Shown here: one piece after another, positions 1 through 6,049 of the stretch
Numbering within the stretch: the stretch's first letter is position 1
How the letters are laid out: each line of letters starts with the position of its first letter
Notes under the pieces: model-generated
What the model was told of the DNA's origin: nothing
Seen by the model: only the letters and a program-made list of their open reading frames with translations
Databases searched by the model: none
From: Acidobacteriota bacterium
GTDB taxonomy: Bacteria > Acidobacteriota > Aminicenantia > UBA2199
NCBI GenBank assembly: GCA_021817755.1
Contig: JAKAGC010000220.1
Span: 1 to 6,710 of the forward strand
Length of the DNA stretch: 6,710 nt
Reading direction: 5' to 3'
Position numbers and translations under genes: made by a program

Positions 1-3000
1 TCCACTCTTGCACGGATCGAACATGTAGGAGCAAGCACACCCAATCCCAATGAAAATGTAATCCTCAAAGCAATGGAAGATGAATTGAATCGATCCATGA
101 ATAACCTCGGTAAAGATGGATCCCCCGCTCCCTATTTCATCCAATACAGGGTTACCGATACAAACGCCGTTACTATTTCCGCTTTTAACGGTGCACTTGA
201 AAATAGTAACAATTACCATTCCCGTTACCTCGATACTACCGTTAGAGTCGGAGATCATAAACTCGATAACTTCCATGCTATTCGTGGAGGACGCGGCGGT
301 TTGAATTACAACTATTCCCAGCCCGTAACCATCAGCCTCGAAGATAATCCCAAAGCCATCAGGCAGGCTCTCTGGCTCGAAACCGATTCCAATTATAAAA
401 ATGCAGTCGAACGCTTGATCCAGATCAAAGCCAACCAGGATGTTACCGTTTCCGAGGAAGATAAATCCGATGATTTCTCAATCGAAACTCCTGTTCGCGA
501 CATACAAACACCTTCCGATATTACTGTCGATATCAAGACCTGGGAAAAAAAAGTAAAAGATTTCTCCGCTATTTTTGTTGAATTTCCCGAGATTTACGCT
601 TCACAAGTTTCATTGCAAGCCGGTTCCGAAAACAAATATCTCGCTAACAGCGAAGGTTCCCTTCTACTTCATGGACGAACCCAATGGACCCTTTTCATCG
701 CAGCCGGCACGCGAGCCGAAGATGGTATGACCTTAGGAAAAGTAAAAAAATTCGATTCCTACACTTCGCAAGGCTTACCTGATGATGAAACCATAATAAA
801 GAGCATCAAAGCACTTGCCAACGATTTAATGGCACTTCGCAAAGCTCCCCTAATGGAACCCTACACCGGCCCTGCCATTCTATCCGGCGAAGCCTCTGCC
901 GTATTCTTTCATGAAATATTCGGGCACCGCATCGAAGGTCACCGGCAAAAAGATGAAAACGAAGGACAAACCTTCACCGGAAAATTGAACCAGTTGGTCC
1001 TTCCTCCTTTTATTTCTGTCTACGACGATCCCACTCTCTCCATTTACAAAAATAAAGATTTAAACGGACATTACTTATATGATGATGAAGGCGTTAAAGC
1101 CGAACGAGTCAATCTGATTAAAGATGGAATTTTAAAAAATTTCCTGATGTCCCGCTCCCCTATCGAAGGATTCCCAAATTCCAACGGTCACGGACGCGCC
1201 CAGGCAGGATTCAGTCCTGTCAGCCGCCAGGGAACTCTTATCGTCGATTCATCCCAGGTATCTACCATGCCCCAGCTTCGTAAAGCCTTAATCGACGAAT
1301 GCAAAAAACAAGGTAAACCATTCGGGCTCTATTTCGATGATATCAGCGGCGGTTCCACACACACCATGCGATTTTCCGCACAAGCTTTCGATGTTATTCC
1401 TACCATGGTATATCGCGTCTATGTCGATGGAAGACCCGACGAACTCGTAAGAGGCGTAAACCTGATCGGTACTCCCTTAACATCCTTTAGTAAAATTCTC
1501 GCATGCGGTGGCGATACCGGTGTTTTCAACGGCTACTGCGGTGCCGAATCCGGTTCCATTCCTGCCTCTGCCATCTCCCCTGCTATCCTCACAGGTCAAA
1601 TCGAAGTCCAAAAACGAATGAAAGAATCCGATAAAATTCCTATTCTTGCACCACCCAAAGAAAATGAACCCATTCACGATAATAATGATTTGTTAAAAGG
1701 CGAAAATGATCCCATATTGTACGCAATGAAAGATGAACTCGATCGCTCCATGAATCAATTGAAAATGGACAATACCCAGAAACCCTATTATATCGGTTAT
1801 ACTATCTCTGACCGTTCCCGGTTTTCCGCATTTGGAACATTAGGTGCTCTGCTTTATTCCGGGACATCCAGGCAACGTTTATTAAAAGTTGATTTAAGAG
1901 TAGGTGATTATCAATTTGATAATTCCGGTTCCCGGAGAGATTGGGGCTCATATCAAGATGGTGATTTCGTTGTCATCGAGGATAATTACAAAGCTATTCG
2001 TCACAGGATATGGCTTAAAACCGATGATGCTTATAAACAAGCCGTTGAAACCCTCGCAGAAAAACACGCACAATTAAAAAACCTGGTTCAAAGCGAATCA
2101 TTTCCTGATTTCACCAAAGCCGAACCTATCCGGCTTATCGAACCACGCAAAGAAATTTCCATCGATCAAAAAAGATGGGAAAACCTTGTTCGGAAGCTTT
2201 CAGGTATTTTCCGCGATTATCCTATGATTTACGATTCCAGCGTCGAACTCTCTATCCAAACCGAAAACCGCTTTTTTGTAAACAGCGAAGGAATTCTATT
2301 TCGTCAACCCCAACAAATCGTATCATTGCAAGCCGTAGTAACAACACAAGCACCCGATGGAATGCGACTTACTCATTATTACCCATTCTATACCTCTTCC
2401 ATTGAACACTTACCCGATGAACCCGAATTGGAGAAAAAAATACACAATCTTGGCGATGAATTAATTCAATTGGTCTCAGCCCCCAAACTGGATAATTACA
2501 TCGGACCCGTCTTGTTTTCATCCCAGGCATCATGTGATCTATTCACCCAGGTTCTTACTCCTTACCTCTCCGGAGAACGTGCACCCGGTGATGATCCTTC
2601 CCGGTTGATCGATTATTCCTCTGCCAGTAAACTCGCACGCCGTTTAGACAGACGCATATTACCCGATACATTATCCATTATCGATGACCCCACCCGGAAA
2701 ACCTTTAACCACATCCCATTACTTGGAACTTATGCCATTGATGACGAAGGAGTAATTGCAAAACCCGTTACATTAATCGAGAAAGGTATTTTAAAAACAC
2801 TCTTAATGGCACGACGCCCCAGTAAAGAGATATCCCTTTCCAATGGACACGGACGCGCTCCTTTTTCAGGCAGTCCAGGAGTTCAGATCGCAAACCTCAT
2901 AATTACTTCAGATAAAGGAAAACCATACATCGAATTGAAAAAAGAACTCATGAGAATGTGCAGAGAGCAGAAATTGCCCTTCGGTTTATTAGTAAAAACA

Positions 3001-3399
3001 CTTGATAATCCGTCCATCACAGGTTCAAATTTCTCCATGAGTGCTTCGCTTGCCAACAGTGCTCAAACCAACGGATTGCTTACTGCTCCCGTTTTACTCT
3101 ATAAAATCGATTCCAACACAGGGAAAGAAGATCCCATTCGCGGACTTATTATCAGTGAAATGGACGTCAAAGATTTACGTTATCTTGCAGGGCTCGGTAA
3201 TGATTATTATGTTCAAAACCGGATAATGCCACCCGGAGGTTCCATGATTTCAAATATCTTTTTATATGATATGGGTTCTACAACAGGAATACCTGCATCC
3301 ATTGTTTCGCCTTCCGTTTTATTGGAGGAAGTAGAATTTAAAAAGAACAGCGATAACCGGGCCAAACCTCCCATTCTACCTCCTCCCGATTTAAAATAA
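1..3399 (+). CDS. Tandem TldD/PmbA-family metalloprotease, 5' end outside window
   Basis: The protein contains two successive copies of the TldD/PmbA (TldD/TldE) fold; residues are numbered from the Met at 73. The first copy (about 1-530) has the HExxxH zinc site, HEIFGH at 280-285 followed by RIEGHR. It also has GYCGAESG with Cys489 at the place of the family's third metal ligand. The second copy (about 550-1108) starts with a matching segment (ENDPILYAMKDELDRSM against ENVILKAMEDELNRSM). There the metal residues are replaced: Thr825/Gln826/Pro830 for His/Glu/His, and Asp1066 for Cys489. In TldD-TldE heterodimers only TldD is catalytic, so this looks like both partners in one chain. The frame is open from base 1, the repeat homology extends upstream of 73, and no ribosome site precedes 73. 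The true start, possibly with a signal peptide, is therefore to the left. Substrate unknown. A TAA stop is followed 22 nt later by the next gene. Confidence 0.9.
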   Translation, partial: STLARIEHVGASTPNPNENVILKAMEDELNRSMNNLGKDGSPAPYFIQYRVTDTNAVTISAFNGALENSNNYHSRYLDTTVRVGDHKLDNFHAIRGGRGGLNYNYSQPVTISLEDNPKAIRQALWLETDSNYKNAVERLIQIKANQDVTVSEEDKSDDFSIETPVRDIQTPSDITVDIKTWEKKVKDFSAIFVEFPEIYASQVSLQAGSENKYLANSEGSLLLHGRTQWTLFIAAGTRAEDGMTLGKVKKFDSYTSQGLPDDETIIKSIKALANDLMALRKAPLMEPYTGPAILSGEASAVFFHEIFGHRIEGHRQKDENEGQTFTGKLNQLVLPPFISVYDDPTLSIYKNKDLNGHYLYDDEGVKAERVNLIKDGILKNFLMSRSPIEGFPNSNGHGRAQAGFSPVSRQGTLIVDSSQVSTMPQLRKALIDECKKQGKPFGLYFDDISGGSTHTMRFSAQAFDVIPTMVYRVYVDGRPDELVRGVNLIGTPLTSFSKILACGGDTGVFNGYCGAESGSIPASAISPAILTGQIEVQKRMKESDKIPILAPPKENEPIHDNNDLLKGENDPILYAMKDELDRSMNQLKMDNTQKPYYIGYTISDRSRFSAFGTLGALLYSGTSRQRLLKVDLRVGDYQFDNSGSRRDWGSYQDGDFVVIEDNYKAIRHRIWLKTDDAYKQAVETLAEKHAQLKNLVQSESFPDFTKAEPIRLIEPRKEISIDQKRWENLVRKLSGIFRDYPMIYDSSVELSIQTENRFFVNSEGILFRQPQQIVSLQAVVTTQAPDGMRLTHYYPFYTSSIEHLPDEPELEKKIHNLGDELIQLVSAPKLDNYIGPVLFSSQASCDLFTQVLTPYLSGERAPGDDPSRLIDYSSASKLARRLDRRILPDTLSIIDDPTRKTFNHIPLLGTYAIDDEGVIAKPVTLIEKGILKTLLMARRPSKEISLSNGHGRAPFSGSPGVQIANLIITSDKGKPYIELKKELMRMCREQKLPFGLLVKTLDNPSITGSNFSMSASLANSAQTNGLLTAPVLLYKIDSNTGKEDPIRGLIISEMDVKDLRYLAGLGNDYYVQNRIMPPGGSMISNIFLYDMGSTTGIPASIVSPSVLLEEVEFKKNSDNRAKPPILPPPDLK

Positions 3400-3421
3400 A
3401 TAATTAGGAGAATATAGACAA

Positions 3422-3889
3422 ATGGCATCAAAACATATTTCACTCAAAAAAGACGTCGATGAATTCCTTGCATTAAAAAAAATTGCTCTTGTCGGTGTTT
3501 CCCGAAAAAGCGTCAAATTTGGGAATTCCATATTCAAAGAATTAACCAAGAGGAATTACACCGTTTTCCCATTAAATAGCTTTTTAACTCAATACGAAGG
3601 AGTTCCTTGTTATCCCGATTTAAAATCCCTACCTGAAAAAGTCGATGGAATCATAACAGTTGTTAAACCCGAAAAAACCGAACTCGTAATCAAAGAAGCT
3701 GCAGAATTAGGTATTAAAAAGATATGGATGCAGCAGGGTTCCCAATCCGAAAGAGCCATTGAATTGTGTAAAGAGAATAATATTTCTTTTGTAGCCAATG
3801 AATGTATACTCATGTTTATAGAGCCAGTAGAATCCGTTCACAAATTTCATCGATTTATATTGAAATTATTCGGAAAAATGCCAAAGTAA
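3422..3889 (+). CDS. CoA-binding domain protein (YccU-like)
   Basis: This 155-residue protein is a stand-alone CoA_binding_2 (Rossmann-type) domain, close to the usual length of about 130-160 residues. The nucleotide-binding turn is IALVGVSRKS (21-30), following the first strand. VFPLNS (48-53) follows the second strand. GVPCYPDLKSLP (60-71) and the strand DGIITVVKP (75-83) are typical of the family. WMQQGS (102-107) and ANECILMF (125-132) match the conserved C-terminal part. The domain resembles the CoA-binding part of succinyl-CoA synthetase alpha, but no catalytic domain is attached; the physiological role of these small proteins is not established. AGGAG at 3406-3410 lies 11 nt before ATG. 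The 22-nt gap after the TldD-like gene suggests one operon. No strong terminator follows, only an AT-only inverted repeat. Confidence 0.9.
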   Translation: MASKHISLKKDVDEFLALKKIALVGVSRKSVKFGNSIFKELTKRNYTVFPLNSFLTQYEGVPCYPDLKSLPEKVDGIITVVKPEKTELVIKEAAELGIKKIWMQQGSQSERAIELCKENNISFVANECILMFIEPVESVHKFHRFILKLFGKMPK

Positions 3890-3894
3890 AAACG

Positions 3895-3925
3895 TTAATT
3901 TTAAACAGATATTATTTAAATTTAA
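3895..3925. repeat. AT-only inverted repeat between two genes
   Basis: TTAATTTTAAA (3895-3905) and TTTAAATTTAA (3915-3925) are inverted complements with one mismatch, separated by 9 nt. The repeat sits 5 nt after the CoA-binding gene's stop. It lacks G/C pairs and a clean T-tract, so it would be a weak terminator. Its right arm overlaps the possible -35 of the next promoter, so an operator role is also conceivable. It may equally be chance in AT-rich DNA. Confidence 0.35.
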
Positions 3926-3943
3926 TTATTCATATGATAGAAT
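3915..3943 (+). promoter_or_regulatory. Candidate sigma70-type promoter for nitroreductase gene
   Basis: TTTAAA (3915-3920, 4/6 match to TTGACA) and TAGAAT (3938-3943, 5/6 match to TATAAT) are separated by 17 nt. An overlapping alternative -10, TATGAT (3933-3938), has no good -35. Transcription would start very near the AGGAGG at 3951, giving a short leader. The 73-nt intergenic space and the change in base composition at this point support a separate transcript, but the boxes are weak in AT-rich DNA. Confidence 0.3.
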
Positions 3944-3962
3944 ATTCCACAGGAGGAATAAT

Positions 3963-4511
3963 ATGGATTTTTATGAAGTAGTCAGAAAGCGTCAATCCGT
4001 TAGAGTATATCGTTCTGATCCCATCCCCGAAGATGTGTTGAACAGGGTACTCGAAGCGTTCAGGTTATCTCCGTCGTGGGCCAATACCCAGGCATGGGAA
4101 TTGATATTAGTAAAGGACCCTGAAATAAAAGCACAGTTACAGAAAACCGTATCTGATAGAAACCCATCATATGCAGCGATGGTCGATGCCCCTATTATTG
4201 TGTGTGCCATTGGGATCACAGGGCGTTCCGGTTTTTATAAAGGACAGGTTTCCACTGGAAGGGGAGATTGGGTCATGTTTGATCTTGGAATAGCCACAGA
4301 GCATCTTGCGCTTGCAGCAGCAGCCGAAGGATTAGGTACCGTACATATCGGATATATTAATTATGAAAAAGCAGCAGAAATACTTGAACTACCAAAAGAT
4401 AGAACTGTAATAGAATTTATACCCATTGGATATCCAGCGTTTGCGCCCAATGTTGTACCTAGAAAGTCGTTAAGTGATTTCATTTTTACAGATAAATACG
4501 GTAAAAAATAA
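3963..4511 (+). CDS. Nitroreductase-family FMN oxidoreductase
   Basis: This 182-residue protein has the length and motifs of the nitroreductase fold: homodimeric cytosolic flavoproteins that use NAD(P)H and bind FMN. The N-terminal FMN phosphate-binding segment is RKRQSVRVY (8-16). SPSWANTQAWELILV (36-50) matches the conserved S-P-S-x-x-N-x-Q-x-W region that contacts flavin. GDWVMFDLGIATEHLALAA (101-119) forms the long dimer helix. GLGTVHIG (123-130) and PIGYP (154-158) are family signatures, and RKSLSDF (167-173) is the usual C-terminal R-K-x-L tail. The natural electron acceptor cannot be read from sequence; nitroaromatics, quinones and other substrates occur in the family. AGGAGG at 3951-3956 is 6 nt from ATG, which makes this start secure. 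The gene is followed directly by the repeat array. Confidence 0.93.
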   Translation: MDFYEVVRKRQSVRVYRSDPIPEDVLNRVLEAFRLSPSWANTQAWELILVKDPEIKAQLQKTVSDRNPSYAAMVDAPIIVCAIGITGRSGFYKGQVSTGRGDWVMFDLGIATEHLALAAAAEGLGTVHIGYINYEKAAEILELPKDRTVIEFIPIGYPAFAPNVVPRKSLSDFIFTDKYGKK

Positions 4512-4534
4512 CCCCGTTTAGTTGCCTTCGGTGA

Positions 4535-4582
4535 CCAGAGGAGTTAGGGGGGGTGCAACCTCCTTTAAAAAAGGGTTTCTGG
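4535..4582. repeat. Hairpin A, copy 1 (CCAGA...TCTGG arms)
   Basis: CCAGA (4535-4539) pairs with TCTGG (4578-4582). Inside lie a G-run, CCTCCT (4559-4564) and TTTAAAAAAGGG. It is preceded by GCCTTCGGTGACCAGA (4524-4539), which recurs with one change (GCCTTCGGCGACCAGA) at 5340-5355. Compared with that second copy, about 17 nt are inserted between the arms. No T-tract follows, so it does not look like a standard intrinsic terminator, although it lies 24 nt after the nitroreductase stop. Confidence 0.55.
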
Positions 4583-4730
4583 ACTTCCTAAAACTTTTAA
4601 CTCGGTTCGAATGAATTGACTGTAATGAATTGCAGTAGGTTTTTTAAATGTTTGATTAATAAAAAATTTTAGGAGGTGTCGGACTCCTTTTATAAAAGGG
4701 GTCTGACAAAAAGCTCTTCTAAACATGGTG
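4573..4730. repeat. Intergenic repeat unit R1 (~158 bp)
   Basis: First of two long direct copies. It begins GGGTTTCTGGACTTCC, continues through AAAACTTTTAA, ATTGCAGTAGGTTTTTT and AAAATTTTAGGAGGTGTC, then has a 30-nt hairpin and ends at TGGTG. R2 begins 174 bp downstream. By eye the two are roughly 80-85% identical, with the 3' half better conserved. There is no credible coding frame. It resembles dispersed palindromic intergenic elements of the REP or MITE kind, but no transposase or target-site duplication is seen. Confidence 0.85.
4678..4707. repeat. Hairpin B, copy 1
   Basis: A 30-nt near-palindrome with arms GTCGGACTCCTTTT and AAAAGGGGTCTGAC around AT. As RNA it pairs through 14 positions with two G-U wobbles. 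Directly upstream is AGGAGGTGTC. Downstream is CAAAAAG rather than a T-tract, so terminator activity on the + strand is doubtful. Confidence 0.8.
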
Positions 4731-4746
4731 TTGCATATTCTTGTAT

Positions 4747-4905
4747 GGGTTTCTGGATTTCTTAAAACTTTTAATTCGAATCGAAAGAACTGACTTAGAT
4801 AGATTGCAGTAGGTTTTTTGAATAGTTTGAATAAAAAAAAATTTTAGGAGGTGTCGGGCCCCTTTTATAAAAGGGGTCTGACAAAAAAGTTTTTCAAAAC
4901 TGGTG
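4747..4905. repeat. Intergenic repeat unit R2 (~159 bp)
   Basis: Second direct copy, starting GGGTTTCTGGATTTCTT and ending ACTGGTG, in the same order as R1: AAAACTTTTAA, ATTGCAGTAGGTTTTTT, AAAATTTTAGGAGGTGTC, hairpin B, CAAAAAAG. The variable part is the 35 nt before GCAG, with about 10 differences. The unit ends 29 nt before the VOC gene start, so any VOC transcript beginning upstream would carry it in its leader. It lacks the GCCTTCGG module found before R1. Confidence 0.85.
4853..4882. repeat. Hairpin B, copy 2
   Basis: A 30-nt inverted repeat with arms GTCGGGCCCCTTTT and AAAAGGGGTCTGAC. It differs from copy 1 at two positions, both in the left arm: A to G (A-U becomes G-U) and T to C (G-U becomes G-C). 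Pairing is kept at both. The centre of the stem is stronger than in copy 1. It lies 52 nt upstream of the VOC start codon. Confidence 0.82.
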
Positions 4906-4934
4906 TAATATTTTAAAAGAAAAAGGAGACAAAT

Positions 4935-5300
4935 ATGAAGCGAGTAATAGGGATTGGTGGTATATTTATAAAGAGTAAAGATCATGTGAATCTTTGTGAA
5001 TGGTATAGGAAGCATTTGGGGATAGACATCCAGGATTGGGGTGGAGCGATGTTCCCATGGAGTAATCCTGATGGGATGACGGTTTGGAGTATAATGCCCG
5101 GATCATCCGATTATTTTGCTCCCAGTAAAGCGCCATTTATGATTAATTACATAGTTGAGGATTTACAGGCGTTATTGGAGGTATTGAGGTCGGAGGGGTG
5201 TGAAGTTGATTCAAAAACGGAGGAATCCGAGTTGGGTAAATTTGGATGGGTAATGGATCCAGAGGGGAATCGTATTGAGCTTTGGCAGCCGCCCAAATAA
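4935..5300 (+). CDS. VOC family protein (glyoxalase/bleomycin-resistance fold)
   Basis: This 121-residue protein fits one full VOC domain made of two beta-alpha-beta-beta-beta modules. Module one includes GIGGIFIKSKD (6-16), helix HVNLCEWYRKHLGI (17-30) and WGGAMFPW (35-42). Module two includes FMINYIVEDLQALLEVLRSEG (68-88) and the typical end FGWVMDPEGNRIELWQPP (103-120). Glu115 is at the family's conserved metal-ligand Glu. The positions where glyoxalase I usually has His are occupied by other residues (Gly/Ile at the first strand, Asn71 in module two), so lactoylglutathione lyase activity should not be assumed. Substrate unknown. AGGAG at 4924-4928 is 6 nt from ATG. The gene lies between copies of the intergenic repeat, and its coding strand is far richer in G (113) than C (45), unlike the TldD-like gene. 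Confidence 0.9.
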   Translation: MKRVIGIGGIFIKSKDHVNLCEWYRKHLGIDIQDWGGAMFPWSNPDGMTVWSIMPGSSDYFAPSKAPFMINYIVEDLQALLEVLRSEGCEVDSKTEESELGKFGWVMDPEGNRIELWQPPK

Positions 5301-5310
5301 TCGAAATAAG

Positions 5311-5460
5311 TCTTAAATAGTTTGATAATAAAAAACTCTGCCTTCGGCGACCAGAACCCCTTTTGAAAAATGGGTCTCTGGACTTCCCAAAACTTTTATC
5401 ACGAATGGAATTAATTGACTGTAATCTTTTGGGAGTATTTTTTATATATTTAATTCAATA
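5311..5460. repeat. Diverged partial repeat copy R3 downstream of VOC gene
   Basis: This stretch reuses the pieces found before the VOC gene. AAATAGTTTGATAATAAAAAA (from 5315) resembles the AATAGTTTGA-A-rich part of R2. GCCTTCGGCGACCAGA (5340-5355) matches the module before R1. GGGTCTCTGGACTTCC and AAAACTTTTA (5372-5398) then ATTGACTGTAAT match the start of R1. Similarity fades after about 5440, and no hairpin B follows. It shows that the repeat family flanks the VOC gene on both sides. Confidence 0.7.
5351..5381. repeat. Hairpin A, copy 2
   Basis: CCAGAACCCCTTTT pairs with AAAATGGGTCTCTGG, with one bulged C and one mismatch, giving a stem of about 13 bp. It lies 50 nt after the VOC stop. 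The following bases, ACTTCCC, are not a T-tract, so a terminator role is possible but not shown. Confidence 0.6.
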
Positions 5461-5686
5461 TTGGCAGATGAAATAGTTTTAACCCAAAAAAGTTAATTTG
5501 AAAGTAGTATCAATGCAATGATTATCTGCTATATTCTAAGGAAATAACCCAAAAAGAGCCTTGCAATATAATCCAGTATCCTTTTTTAAAACCACCCACA
5601 AAGTGAAGGCGATGGAAATATTCCTGATAAAGGAAACGAATCAAATAACCTTGAAATAAAGGAAAACATAATCTAAACCTACAGTT

Positions 5687-5736
5687 GAGAAAATAGCTCT
5701 AATTTATCAAATATTATATTTGATAAATTTTTTCTC
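5687..5736. repeat. Long AT-rich inverted repeat (20 bp of stem)
   Basis: The inner arms AATTTATCAAATA (5701-5713) and TATTTGATAAATT (5717-5729) are perfect complements around TTA. The outer arms GAGAAAA (5687-5693) and TTTTCTC (5730-5736) continue the stem across a one-sided 7-nt bulge (TAGCTCT). In total 20 pairs form, nearly all A-T. Possible roles are a bidirectional terminator, a dimeric regulator's operator or a recombination/insertion site. The sequence does not decide. Confidence 0.75.
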
Positions 5737-5840
5737 TATAAAAAACAAAATAACAATCTACGCTCCAACAATTATTTAGCAATAAACAATGAAATCATAG
5801 CGAGGAAAAAGAAAAATTCCATTTTTATTCCACAAACAAT

Positions 5841-5869
5841 TTGACTTTCGATCATATTTATGATATTAA
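5841..5869 (+). promoter_or_regulatory. Candidate promoter with embedded palindrome, upstream of DUF4062 gene
   Basis: TTGACT (5841-5846, 5/6 match to TTGACA) is 17 nt from TATTAA (5864-5869, 4/6 match to TATAAT). The spacer contains the palindrome ATCATA-TT-TATGAT (5851-5864), placed where a repressor could block the promoter. The predicted leader to the ATG at 6050 would be about 175 nt. In AT-rich DNA such boxes also arise by chance. Confidence 0.33.
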
Positions 5870-6049
5870 TATACATTAAGTTAGTTTGAGATGCAAAATA
5901 ATTAAAGGGTCACCAATAATAATGTTAGATTCATCAGGTAAAAATTTGTTATATATGAATTTTTAAAAAATTAACAAAATGAATCAATGGCACGAATTAC
6001 AGATAATGTTAATAATGAAGATTAATATGCTTATAGGAGAATATTGATA

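Larger units (their letters stand above)
5461..6049. other. AT-rich region without recognisable gene
   Basis: About 590 bp in which all frames are broken by frequent stops and no protein similarity is recognised. It holds short imperfect repeats: AATATTGGCAGATGAA at 5457-5472 against the inverted 5522-5535, and TAACCCAAAAA at 5480-5490 and 5545-5555. It also holds a long AT-rich inverted repeat (5687-5736) and a possible promoter (5841-5869). No tRNA, CRISPR array or transposase remnant is visible. Confidence 0.6.

Noticed and set aside
73..75. ATG at 73 as the true start of the TldD-like protein
   Set aside because: No Shine-Dalgarno precedes it, the frame is open to base 1, and residues before it match the equivalent stretch of the second repeat.
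1477..1677. 66-codon minus-strand frame inside the TldD-like gene, and similar internal frames at 116, 2175, 3041, 3213, 3610 and 3992
   Set aside because: These are shadows of strongly supported genes in other frames, with no recognisable domains or ribosome sites.
4678..4717. Intrinsic terminator at hairpin B
   Set aside because: The stem is good, but A-rich rather than T-rich sequence follows on the + strand; on the minus strand the T-run comes only after about 10 other bases.
4512..4934. CRISPR array
   Set aside because: Only two full copies of a ~160-bp unit occur, with conserved content throughout and no short repeat-spacer alternation.
4719..5015. 98-codon open frame on the minus strand across R2 and the VOC start
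   Set aside because: It runs through hairpin B and overlaps the well-supported VOC gene antisense. Its translation is low-complexity (F/Y/L/K-rich) and looks like no known family.
5979..6047. 22-codon open frame ending 2 nt before the DUF4062 start, as a leader peptide
   Set aside because: There is no ribosome site before its ATG, its composition is plain AT-rich codons, and it overlaps the DUF4062 Shine-Dalgarno. Chance is likely.
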